Origin: Mesorhizobium sp. M00.F.Ca.ET.216.01.1.1
GTDB taxonomy: Bacteria > Pseudomonadota > Alphaproteobacteria > Rhizobiales > Rhizobiaceae
Length of the DNA: 64,000 nt
Direction: 5' to 3'
Assembly: GCF_004010325.2 (NCBI RefSeq)
Contig: NZ_SADR02000014.1
Coordinates: 1 to 64,000 of the forward strand
The notes beneath the pieces are model-generated. The model had not been told where the DNA came from. It worked only from the letters and a program-made list of their open reading frames with translations, and searched no databases. A program made the position numbers and the translations under genes. Shown here in pieces: positions 56,530 through 64,000 of the stretch; position 1 is the first letter of the stretch; each line of letters opens with the position of its first letter.

Positions 56530-57411
56530 TCAGTTCAAATGCTTGCAGATGTTCTGGTGGTCCGGCATGTCCAGGCCGATGTCGAGGATCGGGGCGCTGT
56601 GCGTCAGCCATCCCATGGAGATGAGATCGACACCGGTCGCCGCAATCGCCGCCGCCGTTTTCGGCGTCACCCGACCGGAAGCCTCGGTGATCGTACGGCC
56701 ACCCACTATAGAAACCGCGCGGGCAAGATCCTCGACCGACATATTGTCGAGCAGCACCGCGTCAACACCAATCGCGAGCGCTGCATCGAGCTGCTTCAGC
56801 GTGTCGACCTCAACCTCGACCTTCACCATATGCCCTGCGGCGGCGCGCGCCCGCTCTATTGCTGTGCGGATATCGCCGGCGATCGCGATGTGGTTGTCCT
56901 TTATGAGCACGCCGTCATCGAGGCCGAAGCGGTGATTGGCACCGCCGCCGACGCGCACGGCGTATTTTTCCAATACCCGCAGGCCGGGCGTCGTCTTTCG
57001 CGTCGATACGATCCTCGCCTTGTGACCGCGCACGGCCTCAACCATCGCCGCTGTGGCAGTGGCAATGCCGCTCAGCCGGCATAAGAAATTGAGGGCAGTG
57101 CGTTCGGCCGTGAGCAGGCCTCGCGCGGGTCCGGACAATTTTGCAATGGTTTCCCCGGCCCCGACATCGCTGCCATCAGGGCGCCAGATCTGGATGTTGA
57201 TCGCGGGTTCCACGAGCAGGAAGGCGTACGAGACCAGATCGAGCCCGGCAACGACGCCCGCCTGCCTCGATTTGAGCACCAACGTGGCAGTGCAATCATG
57301 CGGGATAACCGCATCGCTGGTCAGGTCGCCGCATCTGCCCAGGTCTTCGAGGAGCGCACCGCGCACAATCGGTTCGATCAGGGTCGCGGGGAGGGGGGAG
57401 AATGAAATCAT
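56530..57411 (-). CDS. nadC: Nicotinate-nucleotide pyrophosphorylase (quinolinate phosphoribosyltransferase)
   Basis: It converts quinolinate and PRPP to nicotinate mononucleotide. It is 293 aa. Signatures are LLEDLGRCGDLTSDAVI, ALNFLCRLSGIATATA, the RSTRKTTPGLR-type motif (IVSTRKTTPGLRVLEKYAVR) and GGANHRFGLDDGVLIKDNHI. It is the last gene of nadABC, one base after nadB. Confidence 0.96.
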   Translation of the reverse strand: MISFSPLPATLIEPIVRGALLEDLGRCGDLTSDAVIPHDCTATLVLKSRQAGVVAGLDLVSYAFLLVEPAINIQIWRPDGSDVGAGETIAKLSGPARGLLTAERTALNFLCRLSGIATATAAMVEAVRGHKARIVSTRKTTPGLRVLEKYAVRVGGGANHRFGLDDGVLIKDNHIAIAGDIRTAIERARAAAGHMVKVEVEVDTLKQLDAALAIGVDAVLLDNMSVEDLARAVSIVGGRTITEASGRVTPKTAAAIAATGVDLISMGWLTHSAPILDIGLDMPDHQNICKHLN

Positions 57412-57412
57412 A

Positions 57413-58954
57413 TCAGGTGCTCCGTATGGTAGCCCGGCAATCGAGTGCGGCCGCGGCCCGCATTGCGCTGTGCAGTGTCAGCCGTGATGGGCGCGCGTCG
57501 GCATCGTGGAGCGGGAAATCGGACCGACAGTGCGCGCCTCGACTCTCTTCCCGCCCCAGGGCCGCCACGGCGATCATCAGTGAGACCAAAGCCGGACCAG
57601 AGGCAGCGACATTGTCAGCTGCGATCGGCAGCAGGGTCGCCACCGCTTCGCGCATTGCCTCGCCGTCGCGGATGATACCCAGGGCGGCGGAGACAATTGG
57701 GCGGACCGCGGAAGCGTCTGGTCGTGGAGGGACGAATGTGGAGCATCTGCGCGGTCGCCGGGTATACGACGTGCCGGCAACGCTTTCGGCAACCCAGCTC
57801 GCGGTGACCGCCGCTTCGGTGAGCGAGTTGCTGGCCAGGCGGTTGGCGCCGTGCAGGCCGGTACAGGCGACCTCACCGCAGGCCCACAATCCCTCGATGG
57901 AGCTGCGGCCGGCGCTGTCTACGGCGACGCCGCCCATGTGATAATGTGCCGCCGGGCGCACCGGGATCGGGTCGGTCGCGGGGTCGACCCCTGCGCTCCG
58001 GCACAATTCGGCGATGCCTGGAAAACGCTTGCCAAATCTCGGGCCGAGACTTTGCCGTGCATCCAGGAATACGCGGCGTCCAACGGCAAGCTGGTGCCAA
58101 ATGGCGCGCGCGACGACGTCGCGAGGCGCAAGTTCACCGCCAGGTGTGTCAGCGAGGAAGCGCTCTCCTCGCTCATCGATGAGCACCGCGCCTTCGCCAC
58201 GCACGGCTTCGCTCACCAGCGGCATCGGCCGGCGCGGACCGTCGAGCGCAGTTGGATGGAACTGTATGAATTCCAAGTCGGCGAGTTCCGCCCCCGCCCA
58301 TGCGGCGAGCGCCAGCCCGTGACCCCATGAGCCAGCGGGGTTTGTCGTATCGCAAAACAGCCCGCCGACGCCGCCGGTCGCCAGCACCGCGCGACGCGTG
58401 GGCAGAGCGAGCGCGCCGGCTCGTCCTGCGGCGACCACGGCGATGACCGACCCGTCCTGCACGACCAGCCGGCGGACCTCCACATTTTCGATAGTGGTGA
58501 TCGAGGCTGTACGCCGAACCGCGGCGATGAGCACGCGCACCAACTCGCGACCGGTGGCGTCGCCGGCTGCATGCACAATCCGCCGTCGCGAGTGTGCCGC
58601 CTCGAGCCCAAGTCGCAACGCGCGGTCAGGGTGCTGGTCGAAGGCGACGCCGAACCTTTGGATCGTCCTAATCGCTTCGGGTGCAGCTCGGACCACTCGC
58701 CGCACCGTGGCCTCGTCGCAGAGTCCGTCGCCGGCAGCTATCGTGTCGCAAAGGTGAAAATCCGGGCCGTCGTCGCCGCCGAGACTTGCCGCAAGACCGC
58801 CCTGGGCAAGCTCACTGCAGGCTCCGGTTCCAAGCGGCGCGTTGGTCAAAAGCACGACCGGTTCCGGCGCCAGATGAAGCGCCGTCATCAGGCCGGCAAT
58901 GCCGCCGCCGATGACGACCGGCGCCCCGGCGATGTCGCGAACCTCCAGGCTCAT
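57413..58954 (-). CDS. nadB: L-aspartate oxidase
   Basis: An FAD enzyme giving iminoaspartate. It is 513 aa. The dinucleotide fold PVVIGGGIAGLMTALHLAPE, the ELAQGGLAASLG motif, LATGGVGGLFCDTTNPAGSW and HYHMGGVAVDSAGRSSIEGL are present. It overlaps nadA by 4 bp. Confidence 0.95.
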   Translation of the reverse strand: MSLEVRDIAGAPVVIGGGIAGLMTALHLAPEPVVLLTNAPLGTGACSELAQGGLAASLGGDDGPDFHLCDTIAAGDGLCDEATVRRVVRAAPEAIRTIQRFGVAFDQHPDRALRLGLEAAHSRRRIVHAAGDATGRELVRVLIAAVRRTASITTIENVEVRRLVVQDGSVIAVVAAGRAGALALPTRRAVLATGGVGGLFCDTTNPAGSWGHGLALAAWAGAELADLEFIQFHPTALDGPRRPMPLVSEAVRGEGAVLIDERGERFLADTPGGELAPRDVVARAIWHQLAVGRRVFLDARQSLGPRFGKRFPGIAELCRSAGVDPATDPIPVRPAAHYHMGGVAVDSAGRSSIEGLWACGEVACTGLHGANRLASNSLTEAAVTASWVAESVAGTSYTRRPRRCSTFVPPRPDASAVRPIVSAALGIIRDGEAMREAVATLLPIAADNVAASGPALVSLMIAVAALGREESRGAHCRSDFPLHDADARPSRLTLHSAMRAAAALDCRATIRST

Positions 58955-59925
58955 AGGGAAAGCATGCGCTCGACCGCGCGGCGGGCGGGGCCGGCAATTT
59001 CCGGATCAATCCGGACCTCATGCCGGTTCTGCTCGAGCGCGGCGCGAATGTTGGCCAGGTTGATGCGCTTCATGTGCGGGCACAGGTTGCATGGGCGAAC
59101 GAACTCGACGTCGGGATGCGCGACCGCGACGTTGTCGCTCATCGAACATTCGGTCAGAAGGACGACACGCGTCGGTTTCTCCCGCTCGACATAATCCGAC
59201 ATCGCTGCGGTCGAGCCGGAGAACTCCGCCTCCGCGACAACGTCTGGTGGGCATTCTGGATGGGCCAGCACGATGACGCCTGGATGGGCATCGCGCAGTT
59301 CCCGAATGTCTGCTGCGGTGAAGCGCTCATGCACCTCGCAATGGCCTTTCCAGGCGATGATCTCGACGTCTGTATCGGCTGCCACGTTCCTCGCCAGATA
59401 TTCGTCCGGCAGCATCAGCACACGCGCCACGCCAAGCGATTCCACCACCGCCTTCGCGTTGCCGGACGTGCAGCAGATGTCGGACTCCGCTTTTACGGCG
59501 GCCGATGTGTTGACGTAAGTAACAACGGGGACCCCCGGATACCGCAGCCGCATTAACCGCACGTCGTCTGCCGTGATCGATTCGGCCAGCGAGCAGCCGG
59601 CGCTGAGATCCGGGATGAGCACGGTCTTGTTCGGATTGAGCAGTTTTGCCGTCTCGGCCATGAAATGAACGCCGGCAACCACGATGATGTCGGCGTCGAC
59701 CGTCACCGCCTTGTGGGCCAACGCCAGGCTGTCGCCGACGATGTCTGCCACGCAATGAAAAATTTCGGGCGTCTGGTAATTGTGCGCCAGCACCACCGCA
59801 TTGCGCTCACGCTTCAGCGCTAAGATGGCTTCAATATCGCCGGCGAACGCGAGCCATTCAACGGGAGGGATCACCCGCCGGACACGCTCATACAGGGACG
59901 CAGCCATAGGTAACGCCCCAGCCAT
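58951..59925 (-). CDS. nadA: Quinolinate synthase A
   Basis: A 4Fe-4S enzyme condensing iminoaspartate with dihydroxyacetone phosphate. It is 324 aa (start 59925; 59907 is also possible). Cluster cysteines are in AGCSLAESI, ICCTSGNA and NLCPHMKRINL; AHNYQTPEIFH and MPDEYLARN-like MLPDEYLARN are conserved. It is first in the nadABC operon. Confidence 0.96.
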   Translation of the reverse strand: MAGALPMAASLYERVRRVIPPVEWLAFAGDIEAILALKRERNAVVLAHNYQTPEIFHCVADIVGDSLALAHKAVTVDADIIVVAGVHFMAETAKLLNPNKTVLIPDLSAGCSLAESITADDVRLMRLRYPGVPVVTYVNTSAAVKAESDICCTSGNAKAVVESLGVARVLMLPDEYLARNVAADTDVEIIAWKGHCEVHERFTAADIRELRDAHPGVIVLAHPECPPDVVAEAEFSGSTAAMSDYVEREKPTRVVLLTECSMSDNVAVAHPDVEFVRPCNLCPHMKRINLANIRAALEQNRHEVRIDPEIAGPARRAVERMLSL

Positions 59926-59971
59926 TGACGCCTCGATTATATTCGGTTTGACAATAAGGGAATATGTCTAC

Positions 59972-59992
59972 CTTGACTATAAGTATGTCAAG
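59972..59992. promoter_or_regulatory. Candidate NadQ operator/nadA promoter region
   Basis: CTTGAC-TATAAGTAT-GTCAAG is a palindrome with perfect six-base arms. It lies 46 bp before the nadA ATG and overlaps the last bases of the upstream regulator gene. On the minus strand it contains a TTGACA that could be a -35 box, so binding there would block nadABC. Confidence 0.5.
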
Positions 59993-60950
59993 CCCGCGCC
60001 AGCGGTAATTTTGTCCCGGCGATAGCCCTGTCGTCGAGAACGGCATGGCGGAAGCGATAAAGCTTCGCCGGTCGGCCGCCCGTGTCGAGGGAGGTCTCCC
60101 CAGTCTCCTCAACAAGATCCTGCTGCTCGACCAGTCTCCGGAAGTTGGGCTTGTTGATGAGCCTGCCAGCCAGAGCTTCCACGGTTCGCTGCAGTTGCAG
60201 CAGCGTGAAGGAAGGCCGCATAAGCTCGAACACGACCGGCCGGTATTTGATCTTCGAACGCAGCCGCGCAATCCCGGTTGCCAGAATGCGACGGTGGTCA
60301 GCGACCATTGGTTTGCCAGCCGCGGCCGCAATCGCGTCCCTGCCGCCACCGGCCTCTTCAATCAGAGCAGCTTCATAGAGCAACTCGTAGCGTTGGAGCG
60401 TGAGTTCCTCGTTCCAATGGCGGTCGTCGAAGCCGAAGGCTATCGCAGCGCGCTGCCGGCGCTCGCGTTGAGTGGTCGGCTCGCTGGCGCTGCCGGCCCA
60501 CTCAATCAGGCGGGGCCGCAATCTATCGAGCAGCACAGGCGGCGTGCCGAAGCGGTGGTCCTCCCAGGGAAAATATTCGTACCAACTTTGCCAGCCGCAC
60601 GCGGTCAAGTTCGTTGCCTGTTCCTTCCTGGTCAATGCGAGATAGCTGATTGAGATGACGCGCTGGTGGCGCTCAGTGCCGATGCGATCGCGATCGGCGA
60701 AGGTGTAGAGTTGCTCGATGTATCCCAGTGCATGGCCAGTCTGCTGCTCCACCCACCCCCTCAAACCCGACTGCAGCGATCGATGCTCAAGCGCAAAAGG
60801 TCCAGAAGGGAGGGTGTCCGCATGACCGACGGTGAGGACACAGGGCTCACTGTCGTTAACGGCGACCACGACGGCAGTCAGGTCCACTTTGGCTTCGTCA
60901 GCTTTGACGGCGGCTTTGCCTTTCTTGGTTCTTCTTGTCTGAGGATCCAT
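59988..60950 (-). CDS. nadQ: NadQ-like (Nudix-winged helix) regulator of NAD synthesis
   Basis: A 320-aa protein immediately upstream of nadABC in the same direction. The N-terminal half has a Nudix-like layout (TAVVVAVNDSEPCVLTVGHA; LEHRSLQSGLRGWVEQQTGH; ISISYLALTR), lacking a clear catalytic Nudix box. The C-terminal part is a winged helix (LLQLQRTVEALAGRLINKPN; FRRLVEQQDLVEETGE). This is the COG4111 plan of the alphaproteobacterial NAD regulator. The ATG at 60950 is chosen over an upstream TTG at 60974. Confidence 0.8.
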   Translation of the reverse strand: MDPQTRRTKKGKAAVKADEAKVDLTAVVVAVNDSEPCVLTVGHADTLPSGPFALEHRSLQSGLRGWVEQQTGHALGYIEQLYTFADRDRIGTERHQRVISISYLALTRKEQATNLTACGWQSWYEYFPWEDHRFGTPPVLLDRLRPRLIEWAGSASEPTTQRERRQRAAIAFGFDDRHWNEELTLQRYELLYEAALIEEAGGGRDAIAAAAGKPMVADHRRILATGIARLRSKIKYRPVVFELMRPSFTLLQLQRTVEALAGRLINKPNFRRLVEQQDLVEETGETSLDTGGRPAKLYRFRHAVLDDRAIAGTKLPLARA

Positions 60951-61121
60951 GTTTGCGAAAGTGGGTTGGCCCAACGGAGCGCCTTAATCGATTGAATGTA
61001 CCCTTGGCAGCCAGCACGTCAACACCGTACTACTCAAGCACTGTTTTTAGCTCTTCGCAGTCGCACAAAAATATGCCAAACGCGACCCCGCTGTTGGTAA
61101 CGTAAGGGAAGGGGGCGTCGG

Positions 61122-61958
61122 TTGAGCGCGGCTGGTGAGATAAAAGGGATTAACCCTCCAGATATTCGATTGCGAAAAGGCCAAACGCCACTTGTATGCT
61201 TGACGGCCTACACCACGCCGGTCGCGAGGCTACTCGATCGCCACTGCGACATCGTTCTTGTCGGCGACAGCGTCGGCATGGTGCTGCACGGCCTGTCGTC
61301 GACGCTGGGCGTCACGCTCGACATGATGATCATGCACGGACAGGCCGTTCGCCGCGGCCTTGAACACGCGCTGATGGTCGTCGACCTGCCCTTCGGTTCC
61401 TACGAGGAAAGCCCAGAGCACGCTTTCGGCAACGCTGCGCGCGTGATGGGTGAGACCGGTTGTTCAGCGGTGAAGCTCGAGGGCGGCGAGACCATCGCGG
61501 AAACCATCCGCTTCCTTACCGCGCGCGGCGTACCTGTCATGGCCCATGTGGGGCTGACGCCGCAGGCGGTAAACACGTTCGGAGGCTATCGTGTGCAGGG
61601 CCGGGGAGCCGATGCAGAGCGGATCAGGCGCGACGCCAGGGCGGTAACCGAGGCGGGCGCCTTCTCCTTGGTGCTCGAAAAGATACCGGAGCAGCTTGCA
61701 CGGCAGATAACCGCCGATATCGACATACCCACCATCGGCATCGGTGCCTCGCCAGCTTGCGACGGCCAGATTCTGGTGAGCGACGATATGCTCGGGCTCT
61801 TCACCTCATTTCGGCCGAAGTTCGTCAAACGCTATGCCGAGCTCGGTGAGCAGGCTGAGGCGGCAATCGCCGCTTACGCCACCGATGTGCGGAACCGGCA
61901 CTTTCCGGCGGTCGAACATCTCTATGTCAACGCCTTGAAGGCCGGAGACTTCACATGA
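61122..61958 (+). CDS. panB: 3-methyl-2-oxobutanoate hydroxymethyltransferase
   Basis: The first step of pantoate synthesis, using methylene-tetrahydrofolate. It is 278 aa. Metal and substrate motifs are VLVGDSVGMVLHG, AVKLEGGETIAETIRFL, GIPVMAHVGLTPQ-like GVPVMAHVGLTPQAVNTFGG, and IGIGASPACDGQILV. The start is TTG at 61122 behind AAGGGAAGGGGG; no in-frame ATG fits. It overlaps panC by 4 bp. Confidence 0.95.
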   Translation: MSAAGEIKGINPPDIRLRKGQTPLVCLTAYTTPVARLLDRHCDIVLVGDSVGMVLHGLSSTLGVTLDMMIMHGQAVRRGLEHALMVVDLPFGSYEESPEHAFGNAARVMGETGCSAVKLEGGETIAETIRFLTARGVPVMAHVGLTPQAVNTFGGYRVQGRGADAERIRRDARAVTEAGAFSLVLEKIPEQLARQITADIDIPTIGIGASPACDGQILVSDDMLGLFTSFRPKFVKRYAELGEQAEAAIAAYATDVRNRHFPAVEHLYVNALKAGDFT

Positions 61959-62863
61959 GCGTGCCGATCGCTCGAACCGTGAGCGAGCTGCGCGCCGTCG
62001 TTGCGCAATGGCGTCGCTCGGGTGCCACGATCGGTATTGTGCCGACCATGGGAGCCTTGCACGACGGGCATCTGAGCCTTGTGCGGAAGGCGCTTGAAAG
62101 GGCCGAGCGGGTGATCGTGACGCTGTTCGTAAACCCCAAGCAGTTCAACAGCCCCGCCGACCTGATTGCCTATCCTCGGACGGAAAGCGAAGATGCTGCC
62201 AAGCTCGCGCCGCTGGGCACGCATCTGCTCTATGTGCCGGACGCAGAGGAAATGTACCCGGCGGGCTTCGCCACGGTCGTTTCAGTGTCCGGCATCAGCG
62301 AATGCCTGTGCGGCGCATTCCGGCCCGGCCATTTCAATGGCGTGGCGACGGTCGTGGCCAAGCTCTTCCTGCAGGCCGGCGCTGACTTCGCCTTTTTTGG
62401 CGAAAAGGATTTTCAGCAACTTCAGCTTGTCAGGCGCTTGGTCCGGGACCTCGACATTCCGATCACTATTGTGCCCTGTCCGACAGTCCGCGAAGCCGAT
62501 GGTCTTGCGCTATCGTCGCGTAACGTGCGGCTCTCCCCAGCCCAACGCGCCATTGCCCCAAAACTAGCATCGGTCCTGCTCGATACGGCCGAGCGGCTTG
62601 CACGCGGCTCTCCCATCCTGCCTACGCTCGATGAAGCGCGTGCAACAATTCTGGCTGCCGGCTATCGCGAGCTCGAATACCTGGAGCTTCGCGGAGAAAC
62701 AGACCTGCAATCGTTAGCAAGCCTTGACCGATCGGCACGCTTGCTTGCTGCGGCTTGGCTTGGCGACACGCGGCTCATCAATAACGTCGCAATATCACCC
62801 ATCGGTAGTTGGTCAGGTGCGCGGAGCTCTCTCCAATCGGAAGCAGCACAGCAATTGCGGTGA
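61955..62863 (+). CDS. panC: Pantothenate synthetase
   Basis: It joins pantoate and beta-alanine with ATP. It is 302 aa. The HIGH-type motif is IVPTMGALHDGHLSLV; other blocks are FVNPKQFNSPADLIAYPRT, GHFNGVATVVAKLF, FFGEKDFQQLQLVRR and the LSSRNVRLS (KMSKS-like) loop. It is coupled to panB by ATGA. The C-terminal 20 residues run beyond the usual end. Confidence 0.95.
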   Translation: MSVPIARTVSELRAVVAQWRRSGATIGIVPTMGALHDGHLSLVRKALERAERVIVTLFVNPKQFNSPADLIAYPRTESEDAAKLAPLGTHLLYVPDAEEMYPAGFATVVSVSGISECLCGAFRPGHFNGVATVVAKLFLQAGADFAFFGEKDFQQLQLVRRLVRDLDIPITIVPCPTVREADGLALSSRNVRLSPAQRAIAPKLASVLLDTAERLARGSPILPTLDEARATILAAGYRELEYLELRGETDLQSLASLDRSARLLAAAWLGDTRLINNVAISPIGSWSGARSSLQSEAAQQLR

Positions 62864-62960
62864 TGACGGCGGCGCGTCGCGCCCTGCAGGGACAGGCCAT
62901 TATTTAGAACCACGTCTCCGCCCGGCTTCCAGCAACCTCCGCGAGGTACGCAAAGCGCAG

Positions 62961-63680
62961 ATGCATCGCGTATTTGAAACCTTGGTCGAGCAACTCTCTG
63001 CAAGCGTCGATGCCGTCGATCTCCATGAGGCAATGGCGTCCGCCGCAGCCGGGTTCGACTTTCCGTTCTTCGCTTATTTCACCTACCCATCCGCTTCCGG
63101 CGACACGCCGCGATTGATCTCGAATTATCCATCATCATGGACATCACATTACCTGCAACTGCGCTACCACAGCGTGGATCCCGTGATCCTGCGGGGACTG
63201 CGAGGCTGGGATACCTTCGACTGGGGTGTGGACCGCGATCACCGTTATTTGCCGACCTCGCAGCAGGAAGTCCTGGAAAAAGCAGCTGAGTTCGGCATTC
63301 GCGGCGGACTGACCATGTCGATGCATGATCATCGCGGCCGGTTCGCCGCACTGACCTTCGCCTCCAACGAGGCGCATCCGCCACTTTTGAGGTCGCTGAC
63401 GCGCTACGAAAAAGCAATGCAGTTGGTTGCGATCAACGTTCATATCCATGCCCGGCGCAGGCTCGCCGAAGATTGCGTGGTAGATGGCATAACGCTCACC
63501 CCGCGGGAGTTCGAGTGCCTGAAATGGGCGGCGTGCGGCAAGTCGGCCTGGGATATCAGCCAGATTCTCGGTGTCTCGAAACGCACCGTGACCTTCCATC
63601 AGGAAAACGCCAAGGCGAAGCTTGGCGTGCGAACCATCAACCAGGCCATAGTGCGGATGGCTGCTCGGGCGAGATCCTGA
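62961..63680 (+). CDS. LuxR-family quorum-sensing regulator (TraR-like)
   Basis: A 239-aa protein: N-terminal autoinducer-binding domain with conserved aromatic/Asp residues (ISNYPSSWTSHYLQLRYHSV then DPV; GIRGGLTMSMHDHRGRFAAL) and a C-terminal LuxR helix-turn-helix (LTPREFECLKWAACGKSAWD then ISQILGVSKRTVTFHQENAK). The ATG at 62961 is chosen because the frame above it overlaps panC. A luxI homologue follows, so it probably senses that AHL. In Mesorhizobium ICEs, such a pair controls excision and transfer. Confidence 0.9.
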   Translation: MHRVFETLVEQLSASVDAVDLHEAMASAAAGFDFPFFAYFTYPSASGDTPRLISNYPSSWTSHYLQLRYHSVDPVILRGLRGWDTFDWGVDRDHRYLPTSQQEVLEKAAEFGIRGGLTMSMHDHRGRFAALTFASNEAHPPLLRSLTRYEKAMQLVAINVHIHARRRLAEDCVVDGITLTPREFECLKWAACGKSAWDISQILGVSKRTVTFHQENAKAKLGVRTINQAIVRMAARARS

Positions 63681-63694
63681 TCCTCTCCAAGGCT

Positions 63695-63714
63695 AGCTGT
63701 AAAGGTCTACAGGC
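63695..63714 (+). promoter_or_regulatory. Candidate lux/tra box
   Basis: CTGTA-AAGGTC-TACAG with partly matching flanks forms a dyad about 60 bp before the luxI-type start, the usual place for LuxR/TraR binding. Confidence 0.5.
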
Positions 63715-63772
63715 TGCATTCATGACGGCTTTGCCCTTCGATTGCGTGGACACATCCCGCACGGAGACGACA

Positions 63773-64000
63773 ATGATGCAGCTGATAACACCCGACTGCT
63801 ACGCCGAGTTCGCGAGCGAACTCAGGGAAATGCACGGGCTTAGGTATCGGGTTTTCAAGAAGCGGCTCGATTGGGAAGTGCAGACCGAAGGCGAAATGGA
63901 AACGGACCCGTTTGACAGCCTGAACCCCGTCTACCTACTTCTCAAGGGGTCCGATTGGCGAACTTGCGGCTGCGTCCGCCTTTTGCCGACCACCGGACCG
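63773..64000 (+). CDS. LuxI-family acyl-homoserine-lactone synthase, partial
   Basis: The first 76 residues only; the gene runs off the window. Conserved LuxI positions are visible: LRYRVFKKRLDWEVQ (R, F, W), then E and D in the acidic region (EMETDPFDSLNPVYLLL), and CGCVRLLPTTGP with the conserved Arg. The ATG at 63773 has a second ATG right after it. Together with the preceding LuxR-type gene it forms a TraR/TraI-type pair. Confidence 0.88.
   Translation, partial: MMQLITPDCYAEFASELREMHGLRYRVFKKRLDWEVQTEGEMETDPFDSLNPVYLLLKGSDWRTCGCVRLLPTTGP

Overview
The window reads as part of a Mesorhizobium symbiosis island (integrative and conjugative element). The reasons are a complete rhizobial (Rhc) type III secretion cluster under TtsI, a nod box, NifA/sigma-54-type promoters, the bio-nad-pan vitamin block known from Mesorhizobium islands, a TraR/LuxI-type quorum-sensing pair, and many insertion-sequence remnants. 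No tRNA, rRNA or CRISPR array is visible. The species cannot be fixed from the sequence alone.

Layout. 1-3.0 kb is mobile debris: a tyrosine recombinase running off the left edge, an internally deleted IS256-family element with both inverted repeats, and a DUF6499/DUF2285 gene split by a +1 frame change (the FseA excision-activator family). 3.5-8.0 kb holds a succinate-semialdehyde dehydrogenase and a broken two-domain M16 peptidase. 8.0-9.5 kb has no convincing gene but carries a NifA-type promoter module; a matching module lies at 3.3 kb. CspA and a cysteine-less MucR/Ros regulator follow. 10.9-32.2 kb is the type III system: nopC-nopA-y4yQ-rhcV-y4yS, a large putative effector, nopP, the long nolB-rhcJ-nolU-nolV-rhcN-y4yJ-rhcQRSTU operon, nolW (rhcC1) and nopX. 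32.3-33.0 kb is IS66 and group II intron wreckage.

33.2-38.4 kb is a co-directional C1/methyl-cycle cluster: truncated ArsR-like regulator, glyA, metK, adenosine kinase, and a threonine dehydrogenase broken by a 19-bp tandem duplication. Another IS remnant follows, then a nod box that overlaps a tts box in front of ttsI-rhcC2-y4xK. 42.9-51.2 kb holds an acyltransferase-SGNH protein, an IS3 remnant, a porin, a small membrane protein, a decayed hemN and an MFS exporter. 51.3-63 kb is the vitamin block: bioBFDAZ, nadABC with its NadQ-like regulator, and panBC. The window ends in a LuxR-type regulator and the start of a LuxI-type synthase.

How it works together. Flavonoid-activated NodD would act at the nod box to make TtsI, and TtsI would bind the tts boxes in front of nopC, nopP, nolB, nopX, probably the large effector and, unusually, its own gene. 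The vitamin operons would supply biotin, NAD and pantothenate to a host that gains the island. The LuxR/LuxI pair and the recombinase and FseA-like remnants belong to island transfer. At least five genes are visibly broken (IS256 transposase, M16 peptidase, tdh, hemN, truncated ArsR-like), so the region is a mosaic of maintained operons and decay.
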